This document shows positions 52,899-62,067 of a DNA stretch of 64,000 nucleotides, in pieces (the first letter of the stretch is position 1; the number at the start of each line of letters is the position of its first letter). The stretch covers positions 1 to 64,000 of the forward strand of contig NZ_CP035758.1 in assembly GCF_004208415.1 (NCBI RefSeq), given 5' to 3'. Below the pieces are notes generated by a model, which did not search any database, was not told the origin of the DNA, and was given only the letters and a program-made list of their open reading frames with translations. The stretch comes from Ktedonosporobacter rubrisoli (lineage in GTDB: Bacteria > Chloroflexota > Ktedonobacteria > Ktedonobacterales > Ktedonobacteraceae). A program made the translations under genes and the position numbers.

Positions 52899-53918
52899 TT
52901 GGCCACAATTTATGACATAGCTAAAGCAGCTGGTGTCACTGCAGCGACTGTCTCGTACGTCCTTTCCGGTAAGGGCTCTATTAGCCAGGCTACACGTGAG
53001 AAGGTTATGAGGTATGCCAGCGAGCTAGGCTACCGGCCCAATCTGATTGCCCGCAGCTTGATCAAGCAAGAGACCCATACGATCGGCCTGGTAATTCCAC
53101 ACATTATCAATCCTTTCTATGCTGGCATCGCGGAGACGGTCGAGCGTAGCGCCTATGCGCGCGGCTTCCGTACGATGATCACCAATACGTACGAGGATGA
53201 GCGCCTTGGCGCAGAGCTCTTAGAGGATCTGGCGGCTCGGCGTGTCGATGGCATTATCGCATTACCCGGTGGCTTATCGTTCTCGGCCATACAGTCTATG
53301 ATCGCTTCAGGCTTGCCAGTTATCTGCTGCTTGTGGGAAGAAGAAGAGGGACAGGAGGTTTCACTGGCTGTCGGACTAGACTTTAAGCGAGGCGGTCAAC
53401 TCGTAGCCGAACATCTCCTGGGGTTAGGGCATAGACGCATCAGTGTTATTGTCGATGTCAAAGCCAATGGTCGCATCGATCATCATTTACGCTTTACCGG
53501 CTGCCAGGAAGCTCTTGCCAACGCAGCTTGCCCGCTGGATGCAGCCCTGGTGAGCAATGGCGATTCGTCGCTGGAAAGCGGTGAGGCAGCCGCTCATCAG
53601 CTTTTGCACCTTCCAAACCCGCCTACAGCCATCTTTGCCACAAACGATTTAATGGCTATCGGGGCCATGGTTGCAGCCTGGAAGTTAGGCATGCGCGTAC
53701 CGGCAGATCTCTCGATCATTGGCTTTGACAACATTGCTCTGGCTCCTTTCACATCTCCTCCGCTGACAACAATTAATGTGGATCGAGATCGCCTGGTCAA
53801 GCTGGCGCTGGATCTTTTGCTAAGTATAATCGAGGGAAAACAGCTTGAACCTCCTCCGTTGCTCGCGCCTGAACTGATCGCACGCGCCTCTACAGCTATA
53901 TGTCCAGCTTCTCGCTAG
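52899..53918 (+). CDS. LacI-family transcriptional regulator (TTG start)
   Basis: 339 aa. The TTG at 52899 has AGGAGA 5 nt upstream and places the HTH at residues 2-22 (ATIYDIAKAAGVTAATVSYV), as usual in LacI; an ATG 72 nt further upstream would add an atypical tail. Hinge helix YRPNLIARSL, then a periplasmic-binding-protein-like effector domain (IGLVIPHIINPFYAGIAETV; FATNDLMAIGAMVAAWKLGM; ADLSIIGFDNIALAPF). Divergent from the sugar importer operon, which it probably represses. Confidence 0.92.
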   Translation: MATIYDIAKAAGVTAATVSYVLSGKGSISQATREKVMRYASELGYRPNLIARSLIKQETHTIGLVIPHIINPFYAGIAETVERSAYARGFRTMITNTYEDERLGAELLEDLAARRVDGIIALPGGLSFSAIQSMIASGLPVICCLWEEEEGQEVSLAVGLDFKRGGQLVAEHLLGLGHRRISVIVDVKANGRIDHHLRFTGCQEALANAACPLDAALVSNGDSSLESGEAAAHQLLHLPNPPTAIFATNDLMAIGAMVAAWKLGMRVPADLSIIGFDNIALAPFTSPPLTTINVDRDRLVKLALDLLLSIIEGKQLEPPPLLAPELIARASTAICPASR

Positions 53919-54281
53919 CTAGCTGAACGCCCTTCTAACGGGCTATTCTCCAAATAAACGTCAACTGTCAGCCAGGCGCATTTCTCTGAGATACTTTTAA
54001 ATAAAACGAAAGACGCAATAGAAGCAAAATCTATTCTCAGTGATTTCTCAGTTTTATCACAGGTTTATAGAGTATACTTACTCAGGATGTAGCGCCGCTT
54101 CGGTTATTATTTGTAAGTAGCTATCTAACTTATAGCTTCATAACTATAGTAAGAAAAAACAATAAACTCAATACTTTCTTTTTATTCCATAAAACATCCA
54201 AAAAACTTTAATGTACCTAGCAGGTAAAAAGGAGATGATACTTTAGCCTGTGCCTTGCTTCATGAAGGAGAAGACACATAT
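53919..54281. other. Intergenic region before the antiporter gene
   Basis: 363 bp, AT-rich, no gene. AGGAGATGAT lies near 54231, and the GAAGGAG before ATG 54282 is the likely ribosome site. No other structure noted. Confidence 0.4.
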
Positions 54282-56108
54282 ATGCATGAATACCCTATAT
54301 TGATCAATATTACTTTGTCTGTTGCGGCTGCCCTTGTTGGTGGGTATCTGGCTCGCTTACTGAAATTGCCCACCATGGTTGGTTATCTGCTTGCTGGCAT
54401 CGTAATTAGTCCTTTCACTCCCGGCTTCATCGGCGACCTTACCACGATTCAACAACTTGCGGAACTTGGAGTTATTTTCCTCCTCTTTGGGGTAGGTCTC
54501 CATTTCTCCCTTCGTGATTTATGGGCGGTCCGCGCAATTGCTATTCCAGGCACTCTAATCCAATTGGGAATCATTACAGCCTTTGGCGTATTGCTCACCC
54601 GCTTCTGGGGCTGGTCGTTGCCTGCCGGTATCTTGCTGGGTGTCGCCGTGGCAATTGCCAGTACAGTAGTAATGATTCGCAACCTCATGGATCAGGGCTT
54701 GCTCAATACAACCGCAGGCCAGATTGCTATGGGTTGGCTGGTATTAGAAGACTTAATTACTGTTCTCATTCTGGTGCTGCTCCCGACGCTTACAGCCAAT
54801 GCAGGCGAGCCTGTCTGGCAAAGCGCTGGCCTGGCCTTGCTGAAAACTGGCGCCTTTGCCGCCCTGATGCTGATAGCCGGTACGCGCATCGTTCCCTGGT
54901 TCCTGACGCGCATGGCTTATCTGCGCTCACGCGAGCTCTTTATTGTTGCCATAGTAGTGATCACGGTTGGCATAGCTCTGGCTGCCTCCGCTTTATTCGG
55001 CGTTTCTCTAGCTCTGGGAGCTTTTATGGCTGGGGTAGTGGTCAGCGAATCGGCGCTCTCCCACCAGGTGGAAGTAGAGGTCCTACCGTTTCGCGAGACG
55101 TTTGGCGTGCTGTTCTTCGTCTCGGTAGGTATGCTGGTGAATCCGCTCTATCTCCTCTCTCACGCCGGTGAGGTCCTGGCGCTCGTCGCACTAATCATTG
55201 GCGGTAAGTTTCTGATTACGTTGTTACTTGGCCTGATCTTTCCACAGTCAGCGGGCACAATGCTCATCGTAGCAGCCGGCCGAGCCCAGATAGGTGAGTT
55301 CTCTTTTATCCTTGGCCAGACAGGAGTTGCGCTGGGGCTATTAACCCAGGAGCAATATTCGCTTATTCTAGCGGGTGCGATCATTTCGATTACGATCAAT
55401 CCTTTCGTCTTTCGCGCATTGCCCTGGATCGAAACTCGTTTGCGTGCTTTCCCTGCCCTCTGGTCCCTCTTAGATCGTCAACAGCCTCTCTCCCTCCAAA
55501 CCCAGCTAGCCGAAACATTGCATGAGCATGTTGTGGTGGTTGGCTATGGACGCGTGGGGCACCATATTGTACAGGTGCTCTCCCATCTTGAAGTACCACG
55601 CCTGGTTATTGATCTCGATGTCTCACGTATCATAGAATTGGACGGGCAGGGTGTACCCACCCTCTACGGAGACGCCGCCGAATCGGAGATCCTTACTCAC
55701 GCACATGTGGAGCGCGCTCAGGCCGTAGTAGTAACAGTTCCCGACGAGGCATCCGCCTTCATCATCGTCGCTAAAGTGCGTAAACTCGCGCCTCAGGTTA
55801 CTATAATTGTGCGAGCAGCTACTCAGGATGGTGTACACCGCCTCTTCGAGCTCGGAGCCAACGAAGTTATCCATCCAGAATTGGAGGGCGGCCTGAATAT
55901 TGTTCGTCAAACCCTAACTCATCTTGGCTACGCTGAAAATGAGACCCAGCAGTACATCTCTGCCGTGCGCCATGATCACTATGATCTCACAGCCTCCACG
56001 CTTGCTGAACAATATACGCTGGCCCAGTTGCATAAAAAATCATGCACATTAGTCGCCGAAGCCAGGGACGAGGGTGTTCCAGAAGCAAAAACTGAGGATC
56101 TTGTTTAA
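54282..56108 (+). CDS. KefB-like cation:proton antiporter with TrkA-N domain
   Basis: 608 aa from ATG 54282. Residues 1-385 form a CPA2-type membrane domain of about 12 helices (LPTMVGYLLAGIVISPFTPG, ELGVIFLLFGVGLHFSLRDL, GAFMAGVVVSESALSHQVEV, AGRAQIGEFSFILGQTGVAL). Residues about 415-530 are a TrkA-N/RCK domain with HVVVVGYGRVGHHIVQVLSH and the NAD-binding VIDLDVSR, which gates transport. Likely potassium or sodium efflux; glutathione gating as in KefB/C is not evident. Monocistronic. Confidence 0.9.
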   Translation: MHEYPILINITLSVAAALVGGYLARLLKLPTMVGYLLAGIVISPFTPGFIGDLTTIQQLAELGVIFLLFGVGLHFSLRDLWAVRAIAIPGTLIQLGIITAFGVLLTRFWGWSLPAGILLGVAVAIASTVVMIRNLMDQGLLNTTAGQIAMGWLVLEDLITVLILVLLPTLTANAGEPVWQSAGLALLKTGAFAALMLIAGTRIVPWFLTRMAYLRSRELFIVAIVVITVGIALAASALFGVSLALGAFMAGVVVSESALSHQVEVEVLPFRETFGVLFFVSVGMLVNPLYLLSHAGEVLALVALIIGGKFLITLLLGLIFPQSAGTMLIVAAGRAQIGEFSFILGQTGVALGLLTQEQYSLILAGAIISITINPFVFRALPWIETRLRAFPALWSLLDRQQPLSLQTQLAETLHEHVVVVGYGRVGHHIVQVLSHLEVPRLVIDLDVSRIIELDGQGVPTLYGDAAESEILTHAHVERAQAVVVTVPDEASAFIIVAKVRKLAPQVTIIVRAATQDGVHRLFELGANEVIHPELEGGLNIVRQTLTHLGYAENETQQYISAVRHDHYDLTASTLAEQYTLAQLHKKSCTLVAEARDEGVPEAKTEDLV

Positions 56109-56488
56109 ACAAGGTCTCCATTAGTCGACTTACTCGCCGCCAGCTTACGGGCAGCAGATCCCAATAAATTGGTGGGGAAACTTTTTCACAGTTTTCTGCA
56201 GTCTTGCCCTCTTAGCGCTGGCTCGTATCCTGCAAAAAGATTATCTAATCGTCTCACAAGAATGTGAAGCCGGGTTTGAGCTGTGCCAACGTCAAGCAGT
56301 GTTTTTTTGCTCTGTGCGCCTACAGTGTGCCTCGTATCGGCAGCGGAGAGGCCCCAGGCTGAGCTTTGTAAGCAGTACACATTAACAAGGGATTCTCCGG
56401 ATTCTCCTCGGCAAGTTTCTCCGGCATGATCGATACTTTCTTGCTGGCTACAAATGCTCCACATAAAAGTTGGGATGAGGCATATAAC
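56109..56488. other. Spacer between the antiporter gene and the second Tni transposon
   Basis: 380 bp with no supported gene, ending at the transposon's left end. CATATAA just before the end recurs just after the right end at 62044. Confidence 0.45.
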
Positions 56489-56526
56489 TGTAAATCCAAA
56501 TTTTAAACCAGCCAGTTTTCCAACAA

Positions 56527-57093
56527 TTATGCTGGTGGATTCGCCTCTTTGACGTAGCGATAGAGGGTTGCACGGGAGATTCCAAGAGCTGAGCACAGTT
56601 CTGGAATCGAATGCTCTTTGGAGGCAAAGAGCTGACGAGCCAGCGCCACTTTGGCATTCGATTGGAGCTTGCGGGGACGTCCCCCAACGTTGCCCCTGGC
56701 TCTGGCCGCAGCTAGCCCTGCATTGGTCCGCTCCCGAATCAGATCCCGTTCAAACTCAGCTAGGGCCCCCAGGAGATGGAAGATCAGCTTACCAGAAGGT
56801 GTCGAGGTATCAATCTGCTCGGTGAGGCTGGTGAATGAGATATCACGATTTTGCAGATCGGAGAGCAGTTCCATCAGATGGTTTAACGAGCGCCCTGCCC
56901 GATCCAACTTCCAGACGACCAATGTATCTCCCGGGCGCAGATACGCGAGCGCTTCCTCCAGACCCTTGCGGGAAGCTGTCGCCCCAGAAATCTTGTCAGC
57001 AAACACTTTCTCGCATTTGGCTGCTGCTAGCGCATCTCGTTGCAGATCTTCATGTTGCTCATGCTTGGAAACTCGAATATATCCGACATTCAT
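56527..57093 (-). CDS. tniR: Serine resolvase/invertase (TnpR/TniR-like)
   Basis: 188 aa from ATG 57093 (GAGGAG 6 nt upstream). Small serine recombinase: YIRVS with nucleophile Ser9, DKISGATASRKGLEEALAYL, LVVWKLDRAGRSLNHLMELL (Arg65, Arg68), and EFERDLIRERTNAGLAAARA. The C-terminal HTH (ELCSALGISRATLYRYVKEA) binds the resolution site. It would separate cointegrates made by TniA/TniB. A candidate res region with repeats lies just upstream (57130-57270). Confidence 0.92.
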   Translation of the reverse strand: MNVGYIRVSKHEQHEDLQRDALAAAKCEKVFADKISGATASRKGLEEALAYLRPGDTLVVWKLDRAGRSLNHLMELLSDLQNRDISFTSLTEQIDTSTPSGKLIFHLLGALAEFERDLIRERTNAGLAAARARGNVGGRPRKLQSNAKVALARQLFASKEHSIPELCSALGISRATLYRYVKEANPPA

Positions 57094-57129
57094 GACGTGC
57101 TCCTCTCTGTGTCTCACCTTTCCCGTCAG

Positions 57130-57270
57130 AGAGGGGAGGTTTTGAGATTCTCCATTATGAGACAGGTTTTGAGATTCGTCAACCAGGAAGACACGCTCGC
57201 AGAGCTGGTGTGCTGTGACCCTGAAACAGCCGAGTTAATCGTCGCAAGAAACGGTCGATAATGAGACTCC
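57130..57270. promoter_or_regulatory. Candidate res site of the resolvase
   Basis: The 12-bp direct repeat GTTTTGAGATTC occurs at 57139-57150 and 57166-57177. Related ATTATGAGAC (57154) and ATAATGAGAC (57258) blocks flank it. Resolution sites of this family usually sit directly upstream of the resolvase gene. Confidence 0.4.
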
Positions 57271-57414
57271 TCTCTTCAGAGAGCGCTTTGGCCGTCGTTG
57301 CCGCTTTTTTCTCATCTGGAAGGAATGAGAGAGCAGAAGAGATGTGCGCAGTTGCACACTTCATCTGAAACTGCCACGACGCCTGTTTGCGGGAAACGAG
57401 GAGGAAAACACACC

Positions 57415-58170
57415 ATGAAGCTTGTCGGACCTTCTGCCAATCCTTCGTTGGCGTTTACGAACAGTTTGCGTGGGCGGGACAATGGCGTTCCCTTCAGCAT
57501 TCAGAAAGAGCAAGTTGGTGAGTTGCTGGTGACCTCTGGCTCGATTATCGCTTGCGACCCCTATTTTCTGCCCCTCAGTAGGCCCAAGCCCTATACAACG
57601 AAGATCCCACCAGGACGCTACCCCGTTTTCGTAAGCGGCATCCAATCGGAGGGTATTTGTGGAGGGAGGGTGGCATTCGCGCAGGTACAACTGAGCAAAC
57701 AGGAAGGAGTGCGATGGGAAATGGCTCTCCGTCCCGGTGAAGATGTGAGCACCCTGGCACCTGACCATTTCTTCGGATATGGGGTGGACTCTGGAACAAG
57801 CTGCTTTCTGGATCAGGATGTACAGGCATGGTTGCTTGAGCAATTCAAAGCTCGTGGATACGCTGACTGGTCGCCGCCACAGACCCAAGAAGAGGCAGAA
57901 GCATGGCAAAAGCGTTGGGAGGCAATGACGGCTTTCTTTTACGACCAGGTGGGCGATCCATTGCTGAGAATCCTTGAATCGTCGAGGCTTGGTGCTGGAT
58001 CGATGACTCTCAAATCTCCTACAGGCGGCAATATAGTGGCATTCCATAGTGGCTATGGCGATGGCAGCTATCCATCCTACTTTTTGTACACGGCAGAAGG
58101 TAGCCTGTCAAGCCTCATCACTGATTTTGGTATCTTTCAGGATGTCGAGTGGGACTCGCCACTGAGCTGA
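57415..58170 (+). CDS. DUF4241 protein (transposon cargo)
   Basis: 251 aa from ATG 57415 with GAGGAGG upstream. Matches the DUF4241 pattern: GELLVTSGSIIACDPYF, IPPGRYPVFVSG, RVAFAQVQLS, VDSGTSCFLDQDV, and the C-terminal VAFHSGYGDGSYPSYFLYTA then LITDFGIF. The function of the family is unknown; members are often found beside polymorphic-toxin immunity genes. Cargo of the Tni transposon. Confidence 0.8.
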   Translation: MKLVGPSANPSLAFTNSLRGRDNGVPFSIQKEQVGELLVTSGSIIACDPYFLPLSRPKPYTTKIPPGRYPVFVSGIQSEGICGGRVAFAQVQLSKQEGVRWEMALRPGEDVSTLAPDHFFGYGVDSGTSCFLDQDVQAWLLEQFKARGYADWSPPQTQEEAEAWQKRWEAMTAFFYDQVGDPLLRILESSRLGAGSMTLKSPTGGNIVAFHSGYGDGSYPSYFLYTAEGSLSSLITDFGIFQDVEWDSPLS

Positions 58171-58458
58171 GCTTTATCTCGGCCCTTCATTTCCTCACGG
58201 TGAGCAAGAGGCTCTCTTGAACATGCCACAGCCACAAGTCTACGCGTTCGGCAGAGATGGAAAAGTGCGCTCGCATTTCTCCAGATTCTCAGCATACGGA
58301 CGATTTCGAGATGAGATTGAGGCCCCTCTTCGCGCGAAACGAGGGGGTTATGCCAATAGGCATGACGGAATGCAGCAAGCTATCTTTGCCGATGCTTCTG
58401 GGAGAGCAGGGAAAGCCGATACAAATTGGGACTCGCGAAGTGGCTCCTGCGACCTGCT
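58171..58458. other. Gap between DUF4241 and BNR-repeat genes
   Basis: About 290 bp. An open frame here has no recognisable protein features, and I found no repeat. Confidence 0.4.
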
Positions 58459-59603
58459 TCAGCAGAGCCAGCCAGTCATCTCAGAGAAGCGTCGCGGGAA
58501 GAAGTGTCCATGTTGTGCCCCATCACTCGTTTTGTAGAGTGATGAGGTCATTTCATCCTCACTCTTGGTGATGATCCAGCCAAGCTTGCTAGAGAGAAAA
58601 AGGAGTTGGCTCCCGTCTTTGAAGGGAGAGGGTGACACAAGAGTCTGCCAGCTCATACCTCCATCAGTGGTCGTGAACAGGGCAAGATCGGGGCGGCCCA
58701 CCCAGCCAAAACCCATATCGGTAAACCGAGGGGCGGGGGTGTTTCTGTAGGCCATCTGATGAATCGCTCCCGGTTTCACCGTCCTGGTGTAGAGAACATT
58801 ATAATCCACAGCCACAAATGGCCTGCTTTGCCAGCTCAGACCCCCGTCATGAGTGACGAAGCTCAGAAACCCATTTGGGGTGCCATCCTGGGAGTGATTG
58901 ATGGAAGCCGGAATCACTCCCTCTTGTGCGGAGAAAAAGCGCGGCTGCTCAAGCCAAAGCTCGCAGGTAGGCTTGATCCCAGGCGGGAGAAGAAGGGGTT
59001 GAGGAGTCCAGGTGTATCCCCCATCACGAGTGAGATAGAGCAAGGGCTTCTGTGTAGTTGCCTTGGTAACCGTAGGCATGGCCGTAATCCAGCCCGTCTG
59101 CCGATCAAGAAACTGCAGAGCACTTCCCCCGCCAATGCCAGGGACGGGAGGAATCTCGTTGGTGAAGCGCAATACTTGCTTCCAGTGGAGCCCCCATCGG
59201 CGGTCGAGAGAAGGAGCACAGAGGACGTGTACCCGATTTGAAGGAGCACCCAGCCTAAGTTCGCGTCAGGAAACGTGAGGCTCCGGACCCAGATACGCTC
59301 GTCGGATGTCAGTGGAAGACTCCCCTCTTCCCAAGTAGTGCCCGCGTTGGTCGTGCGATAGACCTGCTGGCTCGTAAAGGCGAGAGCCATCTGCTCTGAA
59401 AGTGGGAAGAACTCCAGATGATCGCTCCTATCCAGTTTCCAGGTCTTGACTCCCTGAAAGGTTACGCCACCATCGTTGGTATGGATGACACGATACTCAC
59501 CATTGAGCGTGACAACCCCATTCGCCCACTTGTCCAAGCCCAAGATCAATCCCCAGCCAGTGGTTTGGCTGCTCATCTGGAGAGAGTAGAGATCAACTTG
59601 CAT
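58459..59603 (-). pseudogene. BNR/Ycf48-like repeat protein with a frameshift
   Basis: About 380 aa over two frames. The start ATG 59603 follows AAGGAG. Repeated Asp-box/BNR units are visible (HTNDGGVTFQG, RTTNAGTTWEEG, LTRDGGYTWTPQ, VTHDGGLSWQSR, FTTTDGGMSWQT), as in Ycf48-like beta-propellers. Near 59170 the frame changes after STADGGST, where one extra T would give STW followed by KQVLRFTNEIPP. The gene is transposon cargo with no evident partner. It may be decayed or misread at this base. Confidence 0.75.
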
Positions 59604-59701
59604 GGTAATGCTCCTTACAGAACGCGCCAGTGGTCACAAAGAAGAGAGCCTGCTGACTCTCTCATCAAACCAACGCTTTTGAGACACCTCATCCACACAG
59701 C

Positions 59702-60472
59702 TTATCCCAAAACGTGTCGTTCGCGCGCTTTTTCTACCACCTCTTTGGTGACGGTATGGAGGTGATTGATTTCCAAAATGCGCTCAATCTGCATCAACAG
59801 ACGATGAATAACGCGAAAGTTGCTACCAGTAATGCGCACGATGGCGGCCAGAGCCTCGGCATCAGTAAAATCATCCACGCGGATATGCATGCCCAGGTGG
59901 CTCCAACGCTCTTGGAGTAACCACACGAGCCCGAAGTGACCTCGATCATAGAGATCACGCAGCTGCTCCAGCGCGGCTGGCTTTAATCGTTGAGCCTCAT
60001 CGACGATCACCAACTCTGTCCGTTTGGGAAGCCGATAGGCCAGCAAAAAATCATCTTTGCCTCGGCTGGCCTGCTCTGCTGCTTCAACCACGTAGGAGAG
60101 GGTGGCAGAGAGAGCCATCACCTCCCGCTCGATGCGCAAGGGCGTCGCGGCCACTGGAGCGGTATAGTACACGGTCCGACACGCGAGCACGTCGGCAAAA
60201 GCAGGAGAACCGGGGGTGGCGAATGGTCTGTGCGGAAACTGGTCGTCAAGATAGCGTCGTCCAACTAGAGTAAACAGTTCTTCAGGAAATAACGGTGAGA
60301 GCAGATCCCAACGAGCATATTCTCGTGCCGAACGTGTTTTTCCTGCCCCAGCAACCCCATGACAAATTCCAATATAGCGATACTTTCGACACGCGTCGCA
60401 GAATTCTCCAAATCGGAGATACTCCTTGGTGGCGGCAAAGATGAGTTCTTTTGTCTCAGGCTCTTCACTCAT
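59702..60472 (-). CDS. tniB: TniB-like AAA+ ATPase, second copy
   Basis: 256 aa. Walker A GVAGAGKT (K45), Walker B LVIVDEAQ (D158, E159). Shorter than the telomere-proximal TniB: it lacks the acidic N-terminal extension, and the sensor segment reads GLVWLLQERWSHLGMHIRVD where the paralogue has GLVLIGMPGLEKRLARYPQL, so about 15 residues are missing or replaced. Overlaps tniA by 8 bp (60465-60472), like the other pair. Confidence 0.85.
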   Translation of the reverse strand: MSEEPETKELIFAATKEYLRFGEFCDACRKYRYIGICHGVAGAGKTRSAREYARWDLLSPLFPEELFTLVGRRYLDDQFPHRPFATPGSPAFADVLACRTVYYTAPVAATPLRIEREVMALSATLSYVVEAAEQASRGKDDFLLAYRLPKRTELVIVDEAQRLKPAALEQLRDLYDRGHFGLVWLLQERWSHLGMHIRVDDFTDAEALAAIVRITGSNFRVIHRLLMQIERILEINHLHTVTKEVVEKARERHVLG

Positions 60473-61932
60473 TGATATATCCTTTGAGCTGAGAAGGTCC
60501 CACCACTTCAGGTTGCTTCTGCACTCCTAAGGGCGGCTCAGGCTCTTCCTGATGGATGGCAAGAAAGTGCTCCACCACCGCTTGACGGCTGGAGAGCCCC
60601 ACCTGGACCTGCTTGCGCCGCTGCGCTCTCGCCTTTTTAATCTCCTTCAAGCTCACCGTCTGACCCGAGAGTTCCGCGCTGACCGCATCACAGAGAAAGC
60701 GATCCTGATAAAAGATCCGTATCTGGGCGAGATCTGCCGGGTCGTAACGAACCACCACTTCTTCCTTCACATAGGCTGCCAGGGTCACGTCCATATAGCG
60801 ATATCCCTCGGATGCCGTCCTGCTGGACCCGTCGTGTCTTCCTCACGGTTAAGAGCAGCAGATCAAGTTGCTCAAGGGAGGTGGGCATGCGAGGCACGAA
60901 CTCACCCCTCTGCCAGCGCTCCGCTGGCCTGCATTTGGTTTCGCTATGGACCCGCTGGTGATAGGAAGTCAATAGCCAGGCCCGAAATTTTTCCTCAAAC
61001 GCGGCCAGAGTGAGGGTGGCCTGTGCTCCCTTGTATCCGGCAGGACAATACCCAGGAAGATCTTGCAAGAACAGCTCGTTGACACTACGAAAAAAACGTT
61101 CAATCTTCCCGCGCCCACGAGGAACCCCCTTTTCGGAAAAGATCAGTTCGATGCCTACATCGATGGCAACCTGCTCCATATGCTTGCTGGTGAAATCTGA
61201 TCCATGATCGCTGTAGAAAACGCTGGGAATACCAGAGATCTGCCAGCGGGGATCTTCTTTGCGCCAGATCGCCTGGCGCAGGGCTAATGCTGTGGTCAGT
61301 GCGGTTGGCTCCTGGAAGGTGAGCCGGAAACTCGCGATAGCGCGGCTGTAATCATCCTCGATCACCGTCAACCACGGCTTGGCAGGCTTCCCGTTCTCAT
61401 CGAGAAGCCAGATGTCAAGCGGAGAATGATCCGCCTGCCACATCGCATTCGAGTGGGTGGCCTCCCGCCGATAGAGCAGATCAAATTCCTCGCGATAGGC
61501 AGCAGCTCCCTGGTGGGCCAGAGTGAGGAGGGCGGGATCAAGCTGCTTGATGATTTGGCGCACGCGCTCATAACTGAGAGGTTTCCACCCTTGAACTTCC
61601 GCAATCGCGGTCACTTGGCGATGAATGGCGGCGGCTGAACGGGGAGGAGTTTGTAAGGCTAGTCCTTCAATCAATCTGATTGCCTGCTCTGGGAGGCGGC
61701 GAGACTGCCCTTTATCCGGGCGGGCAGTGTGATTTGCGAGCCCTGCTAACCCCTTCTCGCGGTACCGTTTGATCCAGAGTTGTATCGTCGAAGGTGCAAG
61801 CTGATGGGTACGGGCTACTTGCGCTTGGGAGACCTCTTTTTCCAAAGCGGGACGGATGATCGTGTATCTTTCCTGAGCCTGTGCTCTTTGAGCCTCTGAA
61901 AGAGCTGTGAGGGACAATGGTGCTTCGTTCAT
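60465..61932 (-). pseudogene. tniA: TniA-like transposase, second copy, one frameshift
   Basis: From ATG 61932 the frame carries the HTH region, WQADHSPLDIW, YSDHGSDF and GKIERFF, so the DDE triad is intact. It runs out of frame near 60805, just before the C-terminal beta-barrel: RRVQQDGIR should continue EGYRYMDVTL, which is present one frame away and ends at 60465. The protein is clearly related to 10586-12151. Loss of the C-terminal part would uncouple it from TniB; a single sequencing error is the alternative. Confidence 0.85.
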
Positions 61933-62067
61933 TTCTCTGCCCGTAGAGCATATCAAAAGGAGCTTCCACTCGTCTTTCCCATAGTATACCTGATCACCAG
62001 CACAATTGTACAGAATCTCACCAGTTTAAAATTTGGATTTACACATATAATGCTATTACTAGCAAAC

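Larger units (their letters stand above)
56489..62044. mobile_element. Tni-type transposon with resolvase, cargo and inverted ends
   Basis: 5.6 kb between TGTAAATCCAAATTTTAAAC (from 56489) and its exact inverted copy ending at 62044. TGT...ACA termini suit the Tn402/Tn7 superfamily. CATATAA occurs directly outside both ends, in an arrangement offset by one or two bases, suggesting a target duplication. Contents in order: serine resolvase, DUF4241 protein, BNR-repeat protein (broken), tniB, tniA (broken). It shares the terminal TGTAAATC with the telomere-proximal Tni element. Confidence 0.8.
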
